64,000 bases of DNA from JBKHXF01 sp046566145 (GTDB lineage: Bacteria; Actinomycetota; Nitriliruptoria; Nitriliruptorales; Nitriliruptoraceae). Positions within the stretch are counted from its first letter, which is position 1. Each line of letters begins with the position of its first letter. The position numbers and the translations under genes were made by a program. The notes under the pieces were generated by a model, which saw nothing but the letters and a program-made list of their open reading frames with translations, searched no databases and was not told where the DNA came from. Of this stretch, positions 36,400 through 44,687 are shown in pieces. The stretch covers positions 105,451 to 169,450 of the forward strand of contig JBKHXF010000030.1 in assembly GCA_046566145.1 (NCBI GenBank). The letters are read 5' to 3'.

Positions 36400-38569
36400 C
36401 GACCCGACCGCGCGACCACAGCGCCGTGGCGTCCCTGCCGCGCAGGACCGTGAAGCCGGCGTCGTAGCGCTCGACCTGGCCGTCGAACTCGTAGGTGTCG
36501 GAGAAGCGGAGCACCTCCGCACCGAGGTCACCGTCGAGGTCCGCAACCGGAAACACGGACCCGCTGGACAGGCCGACCTGCGGCAGCGTCCACAGCTCGG
36601 TGCGCTCCGGCAGGGTGCGCGCGGTCAGGTCGACCGCGTCGACCACCGGCTCGAAGGAGCAGAACGTCTCGCCGAACTCCTCGTCCTCGAAGCAGATCTC
36701 CTCGAACGGGATGGCCGCCGAGGTGATCGTGTCCACGGTGCCGTCGCCGTCGAGGTCGTCGAGCCCGAACAGCTCGACCTCGTCGACCGGCAGGTCGAGG
36801 ATCGAAGCACCGTCGACGCCGCGCTCGAGCCCGACGCCGCCGTGCACGCCCTCGTCGTCGAAGACGACCAGGCCGACCAGCAGGTCGGACCCGGCGGCCC
36901 CGTCGGCCTCGAGGCCGCTCGAGAGGAACGCGGAGGCCCCGAAGCCGTCCTCACCGGCGACGCGCTCGGCGCGGCGGGTCACCACCCCCGTCGCCGTGCC
37001 CGTGCTGCCGTCGATGCGTCCGACCACCAGCGCGATCTCGTCGTCGTCCTCCTCGAAGGCCAGCTCGAGGAGGTCGGCGTCCCCGTCGCCGTCGAGGTCA
37101 CCCCCGGGCAGCAGGAACGGGCCGAAGAACGACGTCGACCGACGCCACAGCTCCTCGCCGGTCGCGGCGTCGAGCGCGACCGTCTCGTCGTCGGAGCCGT
37201 CGAGGGAGAGGAGCTCCACCAGCAGGTCCTCACCGCCCCCGCCGTCGAGGTCGCCGGCCGGGAACGGGAAGTGGATGACCGGCGCGAACGGTCGGGACCA
37301 ACGGGCCGACCCGTCGCCGTCCAGCAGCGCGAGGTCCTCGAGGGACTCGCCCTCGACCTCCGACACCGGGCAGACGACCTCCCCGACCACGGGCGTGTCG
37401 ACGTGGACGCACTCCGCGCGCGAGGACGCGACCGTGCGGAAGCGGTTGCGCAGCAGCTCGGTGGTCCCGTCGCCGTCCACGTCCACCGGCAGCAGGAAGT
37501 TGGCGCCGCCGGCCCCGTCGTGCTCGTCGTAGACCGTCGACGCCTCGCCGCCGTCGAACCGGACCTGCCGGCTCGTCGCGGTGAAGGTCTCCGTGGTCGT
37601 CTCCTTCCCGACGTACGCCACCACGGCGCCGACACCCGTGCCCTCGTAGGTGAACCGCGCCTCGAGCTCGTCGAGCTGGTCCGCCACCAGGTCGGCGCGG
37701 CCGTCGCCGTCGAGGTCGCCGACGGGGACCACGAACCGAGCGTCCGTCACCTCGATGGTGAGCTGGCCCGAGTAGCCGGTGGCCGTGGAGCGGAACTCGT
37801 CGGACTCGCGGATCGACATGGTCGAGGTGTCGGCCCATCGCGTCTCGCCGGTCCGGCCGTCCAGCTCCGACGTCGTGACGTCCGCCACGAGGACGAACTC
37901 GAAGCGGCAGCCGTCGTCGTCGCAGCCGATCTCGAACTCCTCCTCGAGCACCTCGAGGTCGAGCAGCAGGACGTCGTCGACGCCGTCGCCGTCGGTGTCG
38001 CCGGCCAGGTAGGCGAAGCCGCCCGTCGCGTCGCGGGCCCAGAGCGTCGAGCCGTCCGAGCCGCGCACGCCCTCGAGCGTGCCGGTCCCCGACCCGAGGT
38101 CGTACGTGGCGACGACCAGGTCGAGGACCCCGTCCCCGTCGAGGTCGCCGGCGGTCTCCGGGAAGGCCACGGTGCCCTCGAAGGAGATCTCCTCGCCGGG
38201 CTCCTCCTCGACGGTCTCCTCGTGGCTCCGGTCGGTGTCGAACAGCGCTCGGGCACCCGCACGCTCGAGTGCGGCGCCCAGCAGGTCCCGGGGGGCGATC
38301 GGCGTCCCGGTCCCGGCGTGCTGCTCCACCAGGTCGGTGATGCCGCGGGCAGCCCGATCACGCTCGACGCCGTCCTCGGTCAGCCGGACCCGGGTCAGCC
38401 CGTCCACGCCGGCGGCAGGCTCCCAGCCGGCGCCGGCGGTGGCAGCGGGCCACCGGGCGGCGCCGGACGGGCCGGCATCGAGCGCCGGCGCGGACGGGAC
38501 CGGCCCGAGCGCGGTCGTCGTGAGCACCCCGAGCGCGAGGGCCACGAGGCCACCGCGACGCGTCGTCAT
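36395..38569 (-). CDS. Secreted FG-GAP/VCBS repeat protein
   Basis: 724 aa with an N-terminal signal segment (residues 4-30, Arg pair then hydrophobic run). At least eight Ca-binding loops of the integrin-like FG-GAP/VCBS type are spread along it: GDLDGDGVLDLVV, GDTDGDGVDDVLL, GDLDGDGRADLVA, VDVDGDGTTELL, GDLDGGGGEDLLV, GDLDGDGDADLLE, DDLDGDGTVDTIT and ADLDGDLGAEVL. This predicts a beta-propeller stabilised by calcium. Acidic composition throughout fits an extracellular location. There is no catalytic domain and no LPXTG or C-terminal TM. The same propellers occur in adhesins and in surface-glycan-binding proteins; no specific role is claimed. Confidence 0.85.
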   Translation of the reverse strand: MTTRRGGLVALALGVLTTTALGPVPSAPALDAGPSGAARWPAATAGAGWEPAAGVDGLTRVRLTEDGVERDRAARGITDLVEQHAGTGTPIAPRDLLGAALERAGARALFDTDRSHEETVEEEPGEEISFEGTVAFPETAGDLDGDGVLDLVVATYDLGSGTGTLEGVRGSDGSTLWARDATGGFAYLAGDTDGDGVDDVLLLDLEVLEEEFEIGCDDDGCRFEFVLVADVTTSELDGRTGETRWADTSTMSIRESDEFRSTATGYSGQLTIEVTDARFVVPVGDLDGDGRADLVADQLDELEARFTYEGTGVGAVVAYVGKETTTETFTATSRQVRFDGGEASTVYDEHDGAGGANFLLPVDVDGDGTTELLRNRFRTVASSRAECVHVDTPVVGEVVCPVSEVEGESLEDLALLDGDGSARWSRPFAPVIHFPFPAGDLDGGGGEDLLVELLSLDGSDDETVALDAATGEELWRRSTSFFGPFLLPGGDLDGDGDADLLELAFEEDDDEIALVVGRIDGSTGTATGVVTRRAERVAGEDGFGASAFLSSGLEADGAAGSDLLVGLVVFDDEGVHGGVGLERGVDGASILDLPVDEVELFGLDDLDGDGTVDTITSAAIPFEEICFEDEEFGETFCSFEPVVDAVDLTARTLPERTELWTLPQVGLSSGSVFPVADLDGDLGAEVLRFSDTYEFDGQVERYDAGFTVLRGRDATALWSRGRVA

Positions 38570-38727
38570 CCGCCGGTCCAAACCGGACCCTCCCGTACCT
38601 GTCGCGAGGCCCCCCGTGGGCTCGCTGCCAACCGGAGAGGTTCGACGCGGGGGGTCCCGCCCCCTGCTGCACCCGGGTGGTGCCGACCACACGGCCGTGC
38701 GGCCGTGCGCGCGCCGCACCGCGCCGC

Positions 38728-38733
38728 CTAGGG
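38728..38733 (+). promoter_or_regulatory. Candidate -10 box (TAGGGT) for the OsmC-family gene
   Basis: TAGGGT, 61 nt upstream of the chosen start, in the 225-nt gap between divergent genes. A GCCGGC/GCCGGC hairpin follows it in the leader. No riboswitch was recognised in this gap. Confidence 0.4.
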
Positions 38734-38794
38734 TGGTCCCGAGGGCCGGCCGGGAGCCGGCACCCCCGTGACGACGCGGACGACTGGAGCACCC

Positions 38795-39268
38795 GTGGGA
38801 GAGGTCGCCTACACGCACCGCTCGGTGGTGACGCGCCACGAGGGGCCGCTGCGGTCCGCCGTGGTGCCCGGGCGCGAGGAGCCGGTGACCTTCGGGGTCC
38901 ACGGCGACATCGCCGAGCACTACCGGGTGGACCCGGAGCGCTACGCCCCCGACACGACCACCATCGACTACGTCATCGCGGCCGCCGGCGGCTGACTCAC
39001 CGGCACCTTCGGGGGCGCCCTCGAGGCACGCGGCATCCCCGCCGGAGGCGGTCGTCTCCGGGGACACACCACCGGTGAGGTGGAGCTCGACGGCAAGGTG
39101 CTCGTGATCCGGCGGATCCACGTCCGCTACGAGCTCGACGTGGACGGCGAGGTGGACGAGGACGCGATCGCGCGGGTGCTCGGGTTCCACGCCGAGCACT
39201 GCCCGGTCGCGCGGTCCATCGGGCCGGCCATCGACATCACGACGGAGGTCGAGCTCGTCCGGTCATGA
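38795..39268 (+). CDS. OsmC-family protein read through an in-frame TGA (candidate selenoprotein)
   Basis: The frame runs from GTG 38795 (or GTG 38768) to TGA 39266-39268 with one internal TGA at 38,993-38,995. Before it, residues 1-66 end 'TTIDYVIAAAGG'; after it the same frame continues 'LTGTFGGALEARGIPAGG' and ends 'HAEHCPVARSIGPAIDIT'. In OsmC/Ohr proteins this is where the first active-site Cys stands (A-x-x-G-C-L-T-G-T), and the second Cys is retained in H-x-x-x-C-P. So TGA replaces exactly the reactive Cys, at residue 67. A hairpin of about eight pairs with a GCGC loop (39,007-39,026) follows at SECIS-like distance. Total 157 residues, normal family length. OsmC proteins reduce peroxides; selenocysteine-containing OsmC-like proteins have been predicted elsewhere. 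The alternative is a nonsense mutation in a broken gene. Confidence 0.65.
39007..39026 (+). promoter_or_regulatory. SECIS-like hairpin downstream of the in-frame TGA
   Basis: 5' arm CTTCGGGG (39,007-39,014), loop GCGC, 3' arm CCCTCGAGG less one base (39,019-39,026): eight pairs, two of them G-U. The apical loop starts 20 nt after the TGA and its first base is G, as in bacterial SECIS elements. It lies inside the coding region, as bacterial SECIS must. High GC makes chance hairpins common. Confidence 0.4.
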
Positions 39269-39301
39269 GCCGTAGGTCGGGCACGGCCCGCGCCGGCGGC
39301 G

Positions 39302-39724
39302 TCAGCCCGCGGCGGTGTCGCCCGGGCCGTCGTCGCCGGGCTCGTCGTCACCGGGCCACGGCGGCAGGTCCGACAGGTCGACCGTGTCGCGCTTCACGCC
39401 CTGGTCGTAGTCCCGCATCCGGCGCGGGTAGCCGACCTTGGCCGCGTCGTACAGCGGGATGTGCGCCTTGGTGCACACCTCGGTGGCCTGGTCCCGGTCA
39501 CGGATGGGCCGGCGCAGGTACTCGCCGTCGGCCGCGACGAGCAGCAGCGTCGTCGAGTAGATCGTCGTCCGGGGCTCGAGGAACGCCTCGACGCCGACCC
39601 GAGAGGCGATGAACTCCTCGATCTCCTTGGTCGACGCCTTGGAGGCCTTGTCCGTGCTCGGGCTGGGGGCGCGACGCTTGGTCTCGCCCTTGAACCAGGC
39701 ACGGATCCGGTCGGAGAAGGCCAC
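39302..39724 (-). CDS. Conserved-type hypothetical protein
   Basis: 140 aa, soluble. The centre, 'TIYSTTLLLVAADGEYLRRP' and 'VCTKAHIPLYDAAKVGYPRR', is well formed alpha/beta sequence; the N-terminus is basic ('FSDRIRAWFKGETKRRAP') and the last 20 residues are acidic Gly/Asp/Pro-rich. I recognise the layout from small actinobacterial proteins of unknown function but cannot name a family. GTG 39724 starts the frame. Confidence 0.6.
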   Translation of the reverse strand: MAFSDRIRAWFKGETKRRAPSPSTDKASKASTKEIEEFIASRVGVEAFLEPRTTIYSTTLLLVAADGEYLRRPIRDRDQATEVCTKAHIPLYDAAKVGYPRRMRDYDQGVKRDTVDLSDLPPWPGDDEPGDDGPGDTAAG

Positions 39725-39787
39725 GGGTCGCCTGTTGGTCGCTCGAGGAGGTGGGACGGGTGCTGCGGCGACGAGGCTACCGGCGGC

Positions 39788-40207
39788 TCAGTGGTCCGCG
39801 TCGTCCACGAGCTCGACGAGGATGCCGCCGCCGGGGCGGGTGCCCTTCGGGTGCACGAAGGCGACCGTGTGGCCGCCCCCACCACGGCGCGGCTCCTGGT
39901 CGATGAGGGCCACGTCCTCGTCCTTCAGGTGGGCCATCGTCTCCCGGATGTCGGACACGCCGAAGCCGAGGTGGTGCAGCCCCGGGCCGTTCTTCGCGAG
40001 GTACTTCGCGATGGGGGAGTCCTCGCGGGTGGCCTGCAGCAGCTGGATGTAGACGCCGCCGACGTTGAGCATGGCCTCCTCGACCCCGTCGGAGTCGACC
40101 CGCTCCCGGTACTCCGGGACGAGCCCGAAGGCGCGCTCCCAGTAGGCCAGCGCCTCGTCGAGGTCCTCGACGGCGATCGCGATCTGGTCGATGCGGGTCA
40201 CGGCCAC
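39788..40207 (-). CDS. mce: Methylmalonyl-CoA epimerase-like VOC protein
   Basis: 139 aa, two vicinal-oxygen-chelate modules. Three of the four known metal ligands of the P. shermanii enzyme have counterparts: Gln in 'VYIQLLQATREDSPIAKYL', His in 'GPGLHHLGFGV', Glu in 'GGGILVELVDD'. The first ligand, His in 'IDH', is Gln8 here ('RIDQIAIAVEDLDEA'). The reaction would epimerise (2S)/(2R)-methylmalonyl-CoA before the mutase. meaB, the mutase chaperone, is 5 kb away, supporting the assignment. GTG 40207 is preceded by CAGGAG. Confidence 0.82.
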   Translation of the reverse strand: MAVTRIDQIAIAVEDLDEALAYWERAFGLVPEYRERVDSDGVEEAMLNVGGVYIQLLQATREDSPIAKYLAKNGPGLHHLGFGVSDIRETMAHLKDEDVALIDQEPRRGGGGHTVAFVHPKGTRPGGGILVELVDDADH

Positions 40208-40290
40208 GGTGTGCTCCTGCTGGCGCTCTGTTCGGGCGGGTCCGGTCCCGCGCAGTCTGCCCGGTGGGGCGGCGGCCGGGCGAACCGTGC

Positions 40291-42546
40291 TCAGGTCCGC
40301 TCGACCACGCCGGCGGCCGCGCGGACCGTCACCCGGTCGCCCGTGACGAGGCCGCGCCGCGGGTGGGCCACGCCGGCGGCGTTGGTGACCGCCGGGACGC
40401 CGGCCTCCCGCAGCACGATCGACCCGTGGCTCAGCTCGCCGCCGGTCTCCACCACGACCGCGTCGACCTGCGCGAACGTCGCGATCCAGCCCGCGTCGAC
40501 CGCCGGCGCCACCAGCACCACCGGGGTGCCCGCGTCGGCCGGCCCGGCGACCTCCGGGGGCGCGGCGACCGCCGGCGCGTCGGCCCGCCAGACGACCCCC
40601 GTCACCTCGCCGCGGGTCAGCGGCAGCCCCCGCCAGCGGCCGGGCGCCCCGGTCCCGCCGCCGGGGTCGCTCGCCGGGTCGTAGGTGGCCGGGTCGTCGC
40701 TGGCGCGCACCACGTCGGGCAGTCGCAGCCGCGCGACCCGCTCGCGCTCGGCGCGGCGCGTGGCGAGGTGGGCGGCGTCGAACGTCGCGCCGGCGTCGAG
40801 GGCGCGCACCTCCTCGACGGTGAGGTCGAACACGTCGTCGACCTCCGGCAGCGCGCCGGCGGCCACGGCGCGCCGGCCGACGTGCCGCAGCCGCCGGCGC
40901 AGCACGTCGAACGCCCGCATCGCGCCGGCGCGCAGGTCCTCGCGGGCACGGATGGCTCGCGAGGCCTGCCACCACAGCGGCAGCGTCACGACGCCGAGCG
41001 CCGTGCGGGGCGGGACGTCCGCGCCGGCGGCCGCACGCTCCGCCCGGCGGTCGCGCCCGGCGAGCACGGCGAGCAGCGGCGTCGGGTCCTCGTGGTAGCG
41101 GGGCCGCGACAGGTCGGACTCGTGCACGCCACGGTGGCCGTGCTGCTCGAGGAACCGCCGCCACGCCGCGGCGAACGTCGGGTCTTCGGGGACCTCGCCG
41201 GCGCGGACGGCCTCCCGGCGGGCCGGGTCGGCGTCGACCAGCTGCCGCAGCGGCGCGAGGTCGTCCCACACCTGCGTCCCCGCCGAGCGGTGCCGGGCGT
41301 GGTGCTCGTCCGACACCCCGAGGCGCTGCAGCACCGCGAGCGGCCCCGAGATGGCCGTGGTCAGCGCGAACATCCCGGTGACGAGCCCGACGTACACGTC
41401 ACGGGCCGCGTCGAGCACCTCGCCGGCGGTCACGTCGTCACGGTCGACCTCGCGGGCCCGGGCCCGCAGGTCGGCGACGCGCTCGTCGACGGCGCCGGGG
41501 GAGCGCAGCTGGTCGAGCCCGAGCCCGACCAGCGCCGGCGCGTGGGCGGCGAGCCGCAGCGGCCGGGGCCCGACGTGGGCGTCGAGCTCCGTCGAGCCCC
41601 CCATCGAGTCGGTGACGAAGGCCGTCGGCAGGCCGAGCCGACGCATCGTGTCGGTCAGCAACGACAGGTCGATCAGCGGCCGTCCGGCGTGCTCCACCAC
41701 GAACGGGCGCGAGGCCGGCAGGTCCGGGGCGAACCCCCGCCAGTACCCGAACGACGCGTCGCCGGCCGACACCACCAGCGACGTCATCAGCACGCTCGGC
41801 GGGTCGGGCAGGATCTCGCGGTGGTTCGCGAGCGTCAGCACCGCGTCGCGCAGCGGGGGGACCGTGACCGGCCGGACCTGCACCAGCCAGCACGTGCGGC
41901 CGTCGTCGGCCCACTCGACGTCCCAGTCGCCGTCGCCCACGGCCGGACCGACCACCCGGCGCACGTCGCGCAGCAGCACCTGCAGGCGTCCACGCCAGCC
42001 GCCGACGCCCCGCTCCAGCGGCGCCAGCCGCGGCAGCCGCTCGCGCTCCCCGGCCTCGCGGCCGGCGACCAGGTCCTCGGCGAGCCCGTCGACGTGGTCG
42101 ACGAGGTCGTCCTCGTGGTCGCGCTCGGTGAACGCCACGCCGGCCCGGACCGCCGGGACCATCGCCTGCACGAGCACGGCCCGCTCGACGCCGTCCTCGG
42201 CCGACCCGAGCACCCGGGCGAGGGCGTCGGCGACCGCGTCGAGGTCGCGCGCGTCGACGTCGAGGACGGAGGTGAACCGGCCGGCGTTCGCGGTGGTCGT
42301 GCCGTCCTCGGTCGCGAACGCGGACCGCACCGCCACGCGCGCCGCCGGCGCGACCCGCACGACCTGTCGGGCCAGCGTGTCGACGTCGTGCGCGGCGAGG
42401 GCCCGCTCGCGCAGGACGACGCCGGGCGGCACCGGCAGCCCGCCGGCGGCCGCGACGTCGAGCAGAGCCGCCTTGCCGGGCACGCCGAGCGCGACCAGGC
42501 CGCCGGCGCCGAGCCGGCGCAGGTGCGGGAGCGGCTCGCCGCTCAC
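40291..42546 (-). CDS. PEP-synthase/rifampin-phosphotransferase-like dikinase
   Basis: 751 aa. Residues 1-260 form the PPDK-type ATP-binding domain ('GVPGKAALLDVAAAGGLPVP', then 'VAVRSAFATEDGTTTANAG' and 'WDVEWADDGRTCWLVQVRPV'). A long middle domain (270-640) follows. The last 90 residues are the swivelling phosphohistidine domain with H707 in 'TGGELSHGSIVLREAGVPAV'. The C-terminal PEP/pyruvate TIM barrel of true PEP synthase is absent. This three-part order is that of rifampin phosphotransferase (known for Listeria RPH), where the middle domain binds the acceptor. The acceptor here is unknown. GTG 42546 overlaps the hydrolase stop (GTGA). Confidence 0.78.
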   Translation of the reverse strand: MSGEPLPHLRRLGAGGLVALGVPGKAALLDVAAAGGLPVPPGVVLRERALAAHDVDTLARQVVRVAPAARVAVRSAFATEDGTTTANAGRFTSVLDVDARDLDAVADALARVLGSAEDGVERAVLVQAMVPAVRAGVAFTERDHEDDLVDHVDGLAEDLVAGREAGERERLPRLAPLERGVGGWRGRLQVLLRDVRRVVGPAVGDGDWDVEWADDGRTCWLVQVRPVTVPPLRDAVLTLANHREILPDPPSVLMTSLVVSAGDASFGYWRGFAPDLPASRPFVVEHAGRPLIDLSLLTDTMRRLGLPTAFVTDSMGGSTELDAHVGPRPLRLAAHAPALVGLGLDQLRSPGAVDERVADLRARAREVDRDDVTAGEVLDAARDVYVGLVTGMFALTTAISGPLAVLQRLGVSDEHHARHRSAGTQVWDDLAPLRQLVDADPARREAVRAGEVPEDPTFAAAWRRFLEQHGHRGVHESDLSRPRYHEDPTPLLAVLAGRDRRAERAAAGADVPPRTALGVVTLPLWWQASRAIRAREDLRAGAMRAFDVLRRRLRHVGRRAVAAGALPEVDDVFDLTVEEVRALDAGATFDAAHLATRRAERERVARLRLPDVVRASDDPATYDPASDPGGGTGAPGRWRGLPLTRGEVTGVVWRADAPAVAAPPEVAGPADAGTPVVLVAPAVDAGWIATFAQVDAVVVETGGELSHGSIVLREAGVPAVTNAAGVAHPRRGLVTGDRVTVRAAAGVVERT

Positions 42547-43313
42547 GACGCCTCCCGCCCGGTACCGGGCTCGCTCGCCCGTCGGACCAGCGTGCGGGCG
42601 ACGCCGGCGACCACCTCGCCGTAGGCGTGCGGGTCGCTGAGCATCGGGAAGTGGCCCCAGCCGGGGACCGTGCGCTCGTCGGCCCGCGGCAGCAGCCGGC
42701 GGTAGTCGGCCCGCTGGTCCGCCCCGAGCACCCGGTCGTCCTCGCCCCACAGGATGGTGGCCGGCAGGTCGGGCAGGACCGGCAGGCCGTCGAACCACGT
42801 GGCCGTCAGCCAGTCGAACATCGCCCCGAACGCCTCCGCGTCCGCGTAGGCGGCGAGGAACTGCGCGTCGAAGGGGGCCGGCACGTCCCGCACGATCGTG
42901 CGGCGCCACAGCGGCCGCAGCACCGGGCTCGAGATGCCGACCTGCACGGCGCGGCGCACCCACCGGGGGCGCAGCAGCCGGGGGAACCACCGGGTGTCGA
43001 GCCGCGTGCCGACCGGGGCGTGCAGGACGAGGCCGTCCACGAGGTCGGGCTCGCTCGACAGCAGCTCGAGCGCGACGGAGCCGCCGATGCCGTGCCCGAG
43101 CAGCACCCGCGGCCGGGGCAGCGCCACGACCTCCTCGCGCAGCGCGGCGGCGAGCCCCGCCACCCCGTCGACGTCGCCCAGCGGTCGTCCGCCGAAGCCC
43201 GGCAGCGTCGGGGCGTGCAGCGCCACGTCGTGGGGCAGCTCGGCAGGCAGGCGGGCGAAGCGGGCGGCGCCGCCGCCGTTGCCGTGGACGGCGACGAGCT
43301 GGACGGTGGACAC
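42543..43313 (-). CDS. Alpha/beta-hydrolase-fold protein lacking the nucleophilic serine
   Basis: 256 aa. The fold is clear: oxyanion region 'LVAVHGNGGGAARF', nucleophile elbow, acid strand 'LWGEDDRVLG', and 'PGWGHFPMLSDP' with the catalytic His. The elbow, however, reads G73-H-G-I-G77 (codon 43,089-43,091 is Gly), where active hydrolases have Ser, Asp or Cys at the centre. Another Ser (GGS) lies three residues later. It may be a binding protein, use a different chemistry, or be inactive. GTG 43313 is preceded by CAGGAG. Coupled to the dikinase gene, so it may recognise the same substrate. Confidence 0.82.
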   Translation of the reverse strand: MSTVQLVAVHGNGGGAARFARLPAELPHDVALHAPTLPGFGGRPLGDVDGVAGLAAALREEVVALPRPRVLLGHGIGGSVALELLSSEPDLVDGLVLHAPVGTRLDTRWFPRLLRPRWVRRAVQVGISSPVLRPLWRRTIVRDVPAPFDAQFLAAYADAEAFGAMFDWLTATWFDGLPVLPDLPATILWGEDDRVLGADQRADYRRLLPRADERTVPGWGHFPMLSDPHAYGEVVAGVARTLVRRASEPGTGREAS

Positions 43314-43450
43314 GGAGGGCTCCTGGAGGGCGGGGAGGGTGGTGCGGGGCCGGCCGGCGCGCCCGGCCGGGGGCTCGGAGGGGTTCGCGTCCGCGTCCGT
43401 CGGCGGACGCCCGGACGGCCGACGGTTCGCGTGCGCCCAGCGTGCGGACC

Positions 43451-43456
43451 TACGCT
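43451..43456 (+). promoter_or_regulatory. Candidate -10 box (TACGCT) for the thiolase
   Basis: TACGCT, 32 nt before ATG 43489, in the 175-nt gap between divergent genes; GGAGCAGGAG follows as Shine-Dalgarno. Confidence 0.5.
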
Positions 43457-43488
43457 CGTGGTCCAACCGCCGGAGCAGGAGCACAGCG

Positions 43489-44673
43489 ATGCAGGACGCC
43501 GTCGTCGTCGGGTACGCCCGCACCCCCATCGGCAAGTTCGGAGGCGGCCTCTCGTCGCTGACGGCCATGCAGCTCGGCGGGCGCGCCATCGCCGGTGCCC
43601 TCGACCGGGCGGGCGTCGCGCCCGAGGCCGTCCAGTACGTCGTGATGGGCCACGTGCTCCAGGCCGGGCAGGGGCAGATCACCTCACGCCAGGCGGCGCT
43701 GGAGGCGTCCATCCCGCTGACCACGCCGGCGGAGACCATCAACAAGGTGTGCCCGTCCGGCATGGCCGCCGTCGCGCGCGCCGCGTCGCTGGTCCGCCTC
43801 GGCGAGTTCGACACGGTCGTCGCCGGCGGCATGGAGTCGATGTCCACCGCCCCGTACATCCTCGACAAGGCCCGCTTCGGGTACCGGATGGGCGATGGGC
43901 AGCTCAAGGACTCGATGATGTTCGACGGGCTGACCTGCGCCATCGAGAACGTCGCGATGGGCGAGTCGACCGAGCGCTACCAGCGCGAGTCGCACGGGTA
44001 CTCGCAGGCCGAGCAGGACGAGTGGTCCGCCCGCTCCCACGAGCGGGCCGCCGCCGCGTGGAAGGACGGGGCCTTCGACGACGAGGTGGTGTCCGTCGAG
44101 GTGCCGCAGCGCAAGGGCGACCCGCTCGTCGTCGCCGAGGACGAGGGCATCCGGCCCGGCACCACCGCCGAGTCGCTCGGTGGGCTGCGCCCCGCGTTCG
44201 CGAAGGACGGGACCATCACGGCCGGGAACGCGTCGCAGATCTCCGACGGTGGCGCCGCGCTCGTGATCATGAGCCGCGAGAAGGCCGAGGCCGAGGGCCT
44301 GCCGGTGCTGGCGACCATCCGCGCCTGGGGCGCGACGGCAGGCCCGCTGAGCCTGCTGCCGCAGCCCGCGAACGCGATCCGTGACGCCGCCCGCAAGCTC
44401 GACGTCGACCCGGCGTCGTTCGACCTCTACGAGCTCAACGAGGCGTTCGCGTCCGTCGCGATGGCCGGCGCGCAGGACCTCGGCATCAGCGACGACAAGG
44501 TCAACGTCAACGGCGGCGCGGTGGCGCTCGGCCACCCGATCGGCTGCACCGGCGCCCGCATCACCGTGACGCTCATCAACGAGCTCCGCCGGCGCGGCGG
44601 CGGCCGCGGCGCCGCGGCGCTGTGCGGCGGCGGTGGCCAGGGCGACGCCCTGATCCTCGACGTCGAGGGCTGA
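43489..44673 (+). CDS. Acetyl-CoA acetyltransferase (thiolase II type)
   Basis: 394 aa. Condenses two acetyl-CoA or cleaves acetoacetyl-CoA. Active-site residues are all present: C88 in 'INKVCPSGMAAV', the His in 'GGAVALGHPIGCTGAR', and the second Cys in 'ALCGGGGQGDAL'. N-terminal 'ARTPIGKFGGGLSSL' is typical of biosynthetic thiolases. Together with the tandem HAD and the crotonase it could serve butyryl-CoA-type or PHB-type metabolism. Confidence 0.93.
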   Translation: MQDAVVVGYARTPIGKFGGGLSSLTAMQLGGRAIAGALDRAGVAPEAVQYVVMGHVLQAGQGQITSRQAALEASIPLTTPAETINKVCPSGMAAVARAASLVRLGEFDTVVAGGMESMSTAPYILDKARFGYRMGDGQLKDSMMFDGLTCAIENVAMGESTERYQRESHGYSQAEQDEWSARSHERAAAAWKDGAFDDEVVSVEVPQRKGDPLVVAEDEGIRPGTTAESLGGLRPAFAKDGTITAGNASQISDGGAALVIMSREKAEAEGLPVLATIRAWGATAGPLSLLPQPANAIRDAARKLDVDPASFDLYELNEAFASVAMAGAQDLGISDDKVNVNGGAVALGHPIGCTGARITVTLINELRRRGGGRGAAALCGGGGQGDALILDVEG

Positions 44674-44687
44674 GCGACGCGGATCGG

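Noticed and set aside
38570..38794. Possible riboswitch upstream of the FG-GAP protein gene
   Set aside because: Small hairpins (for example CCGGT-TTGG-ACCGG) are present, but no conserved core of c-di-GMP, c-di-AMP (ydaO), cobalamin or SAM riboswitches could be matched on the minus strand.
40291..42546. Naming the dikinase a rifampin resistance gene
   Set aside because: Domain order matches RPH, but the acceptor-binding residues in the middle domain could not be checked, and housekeeping relatives exist.
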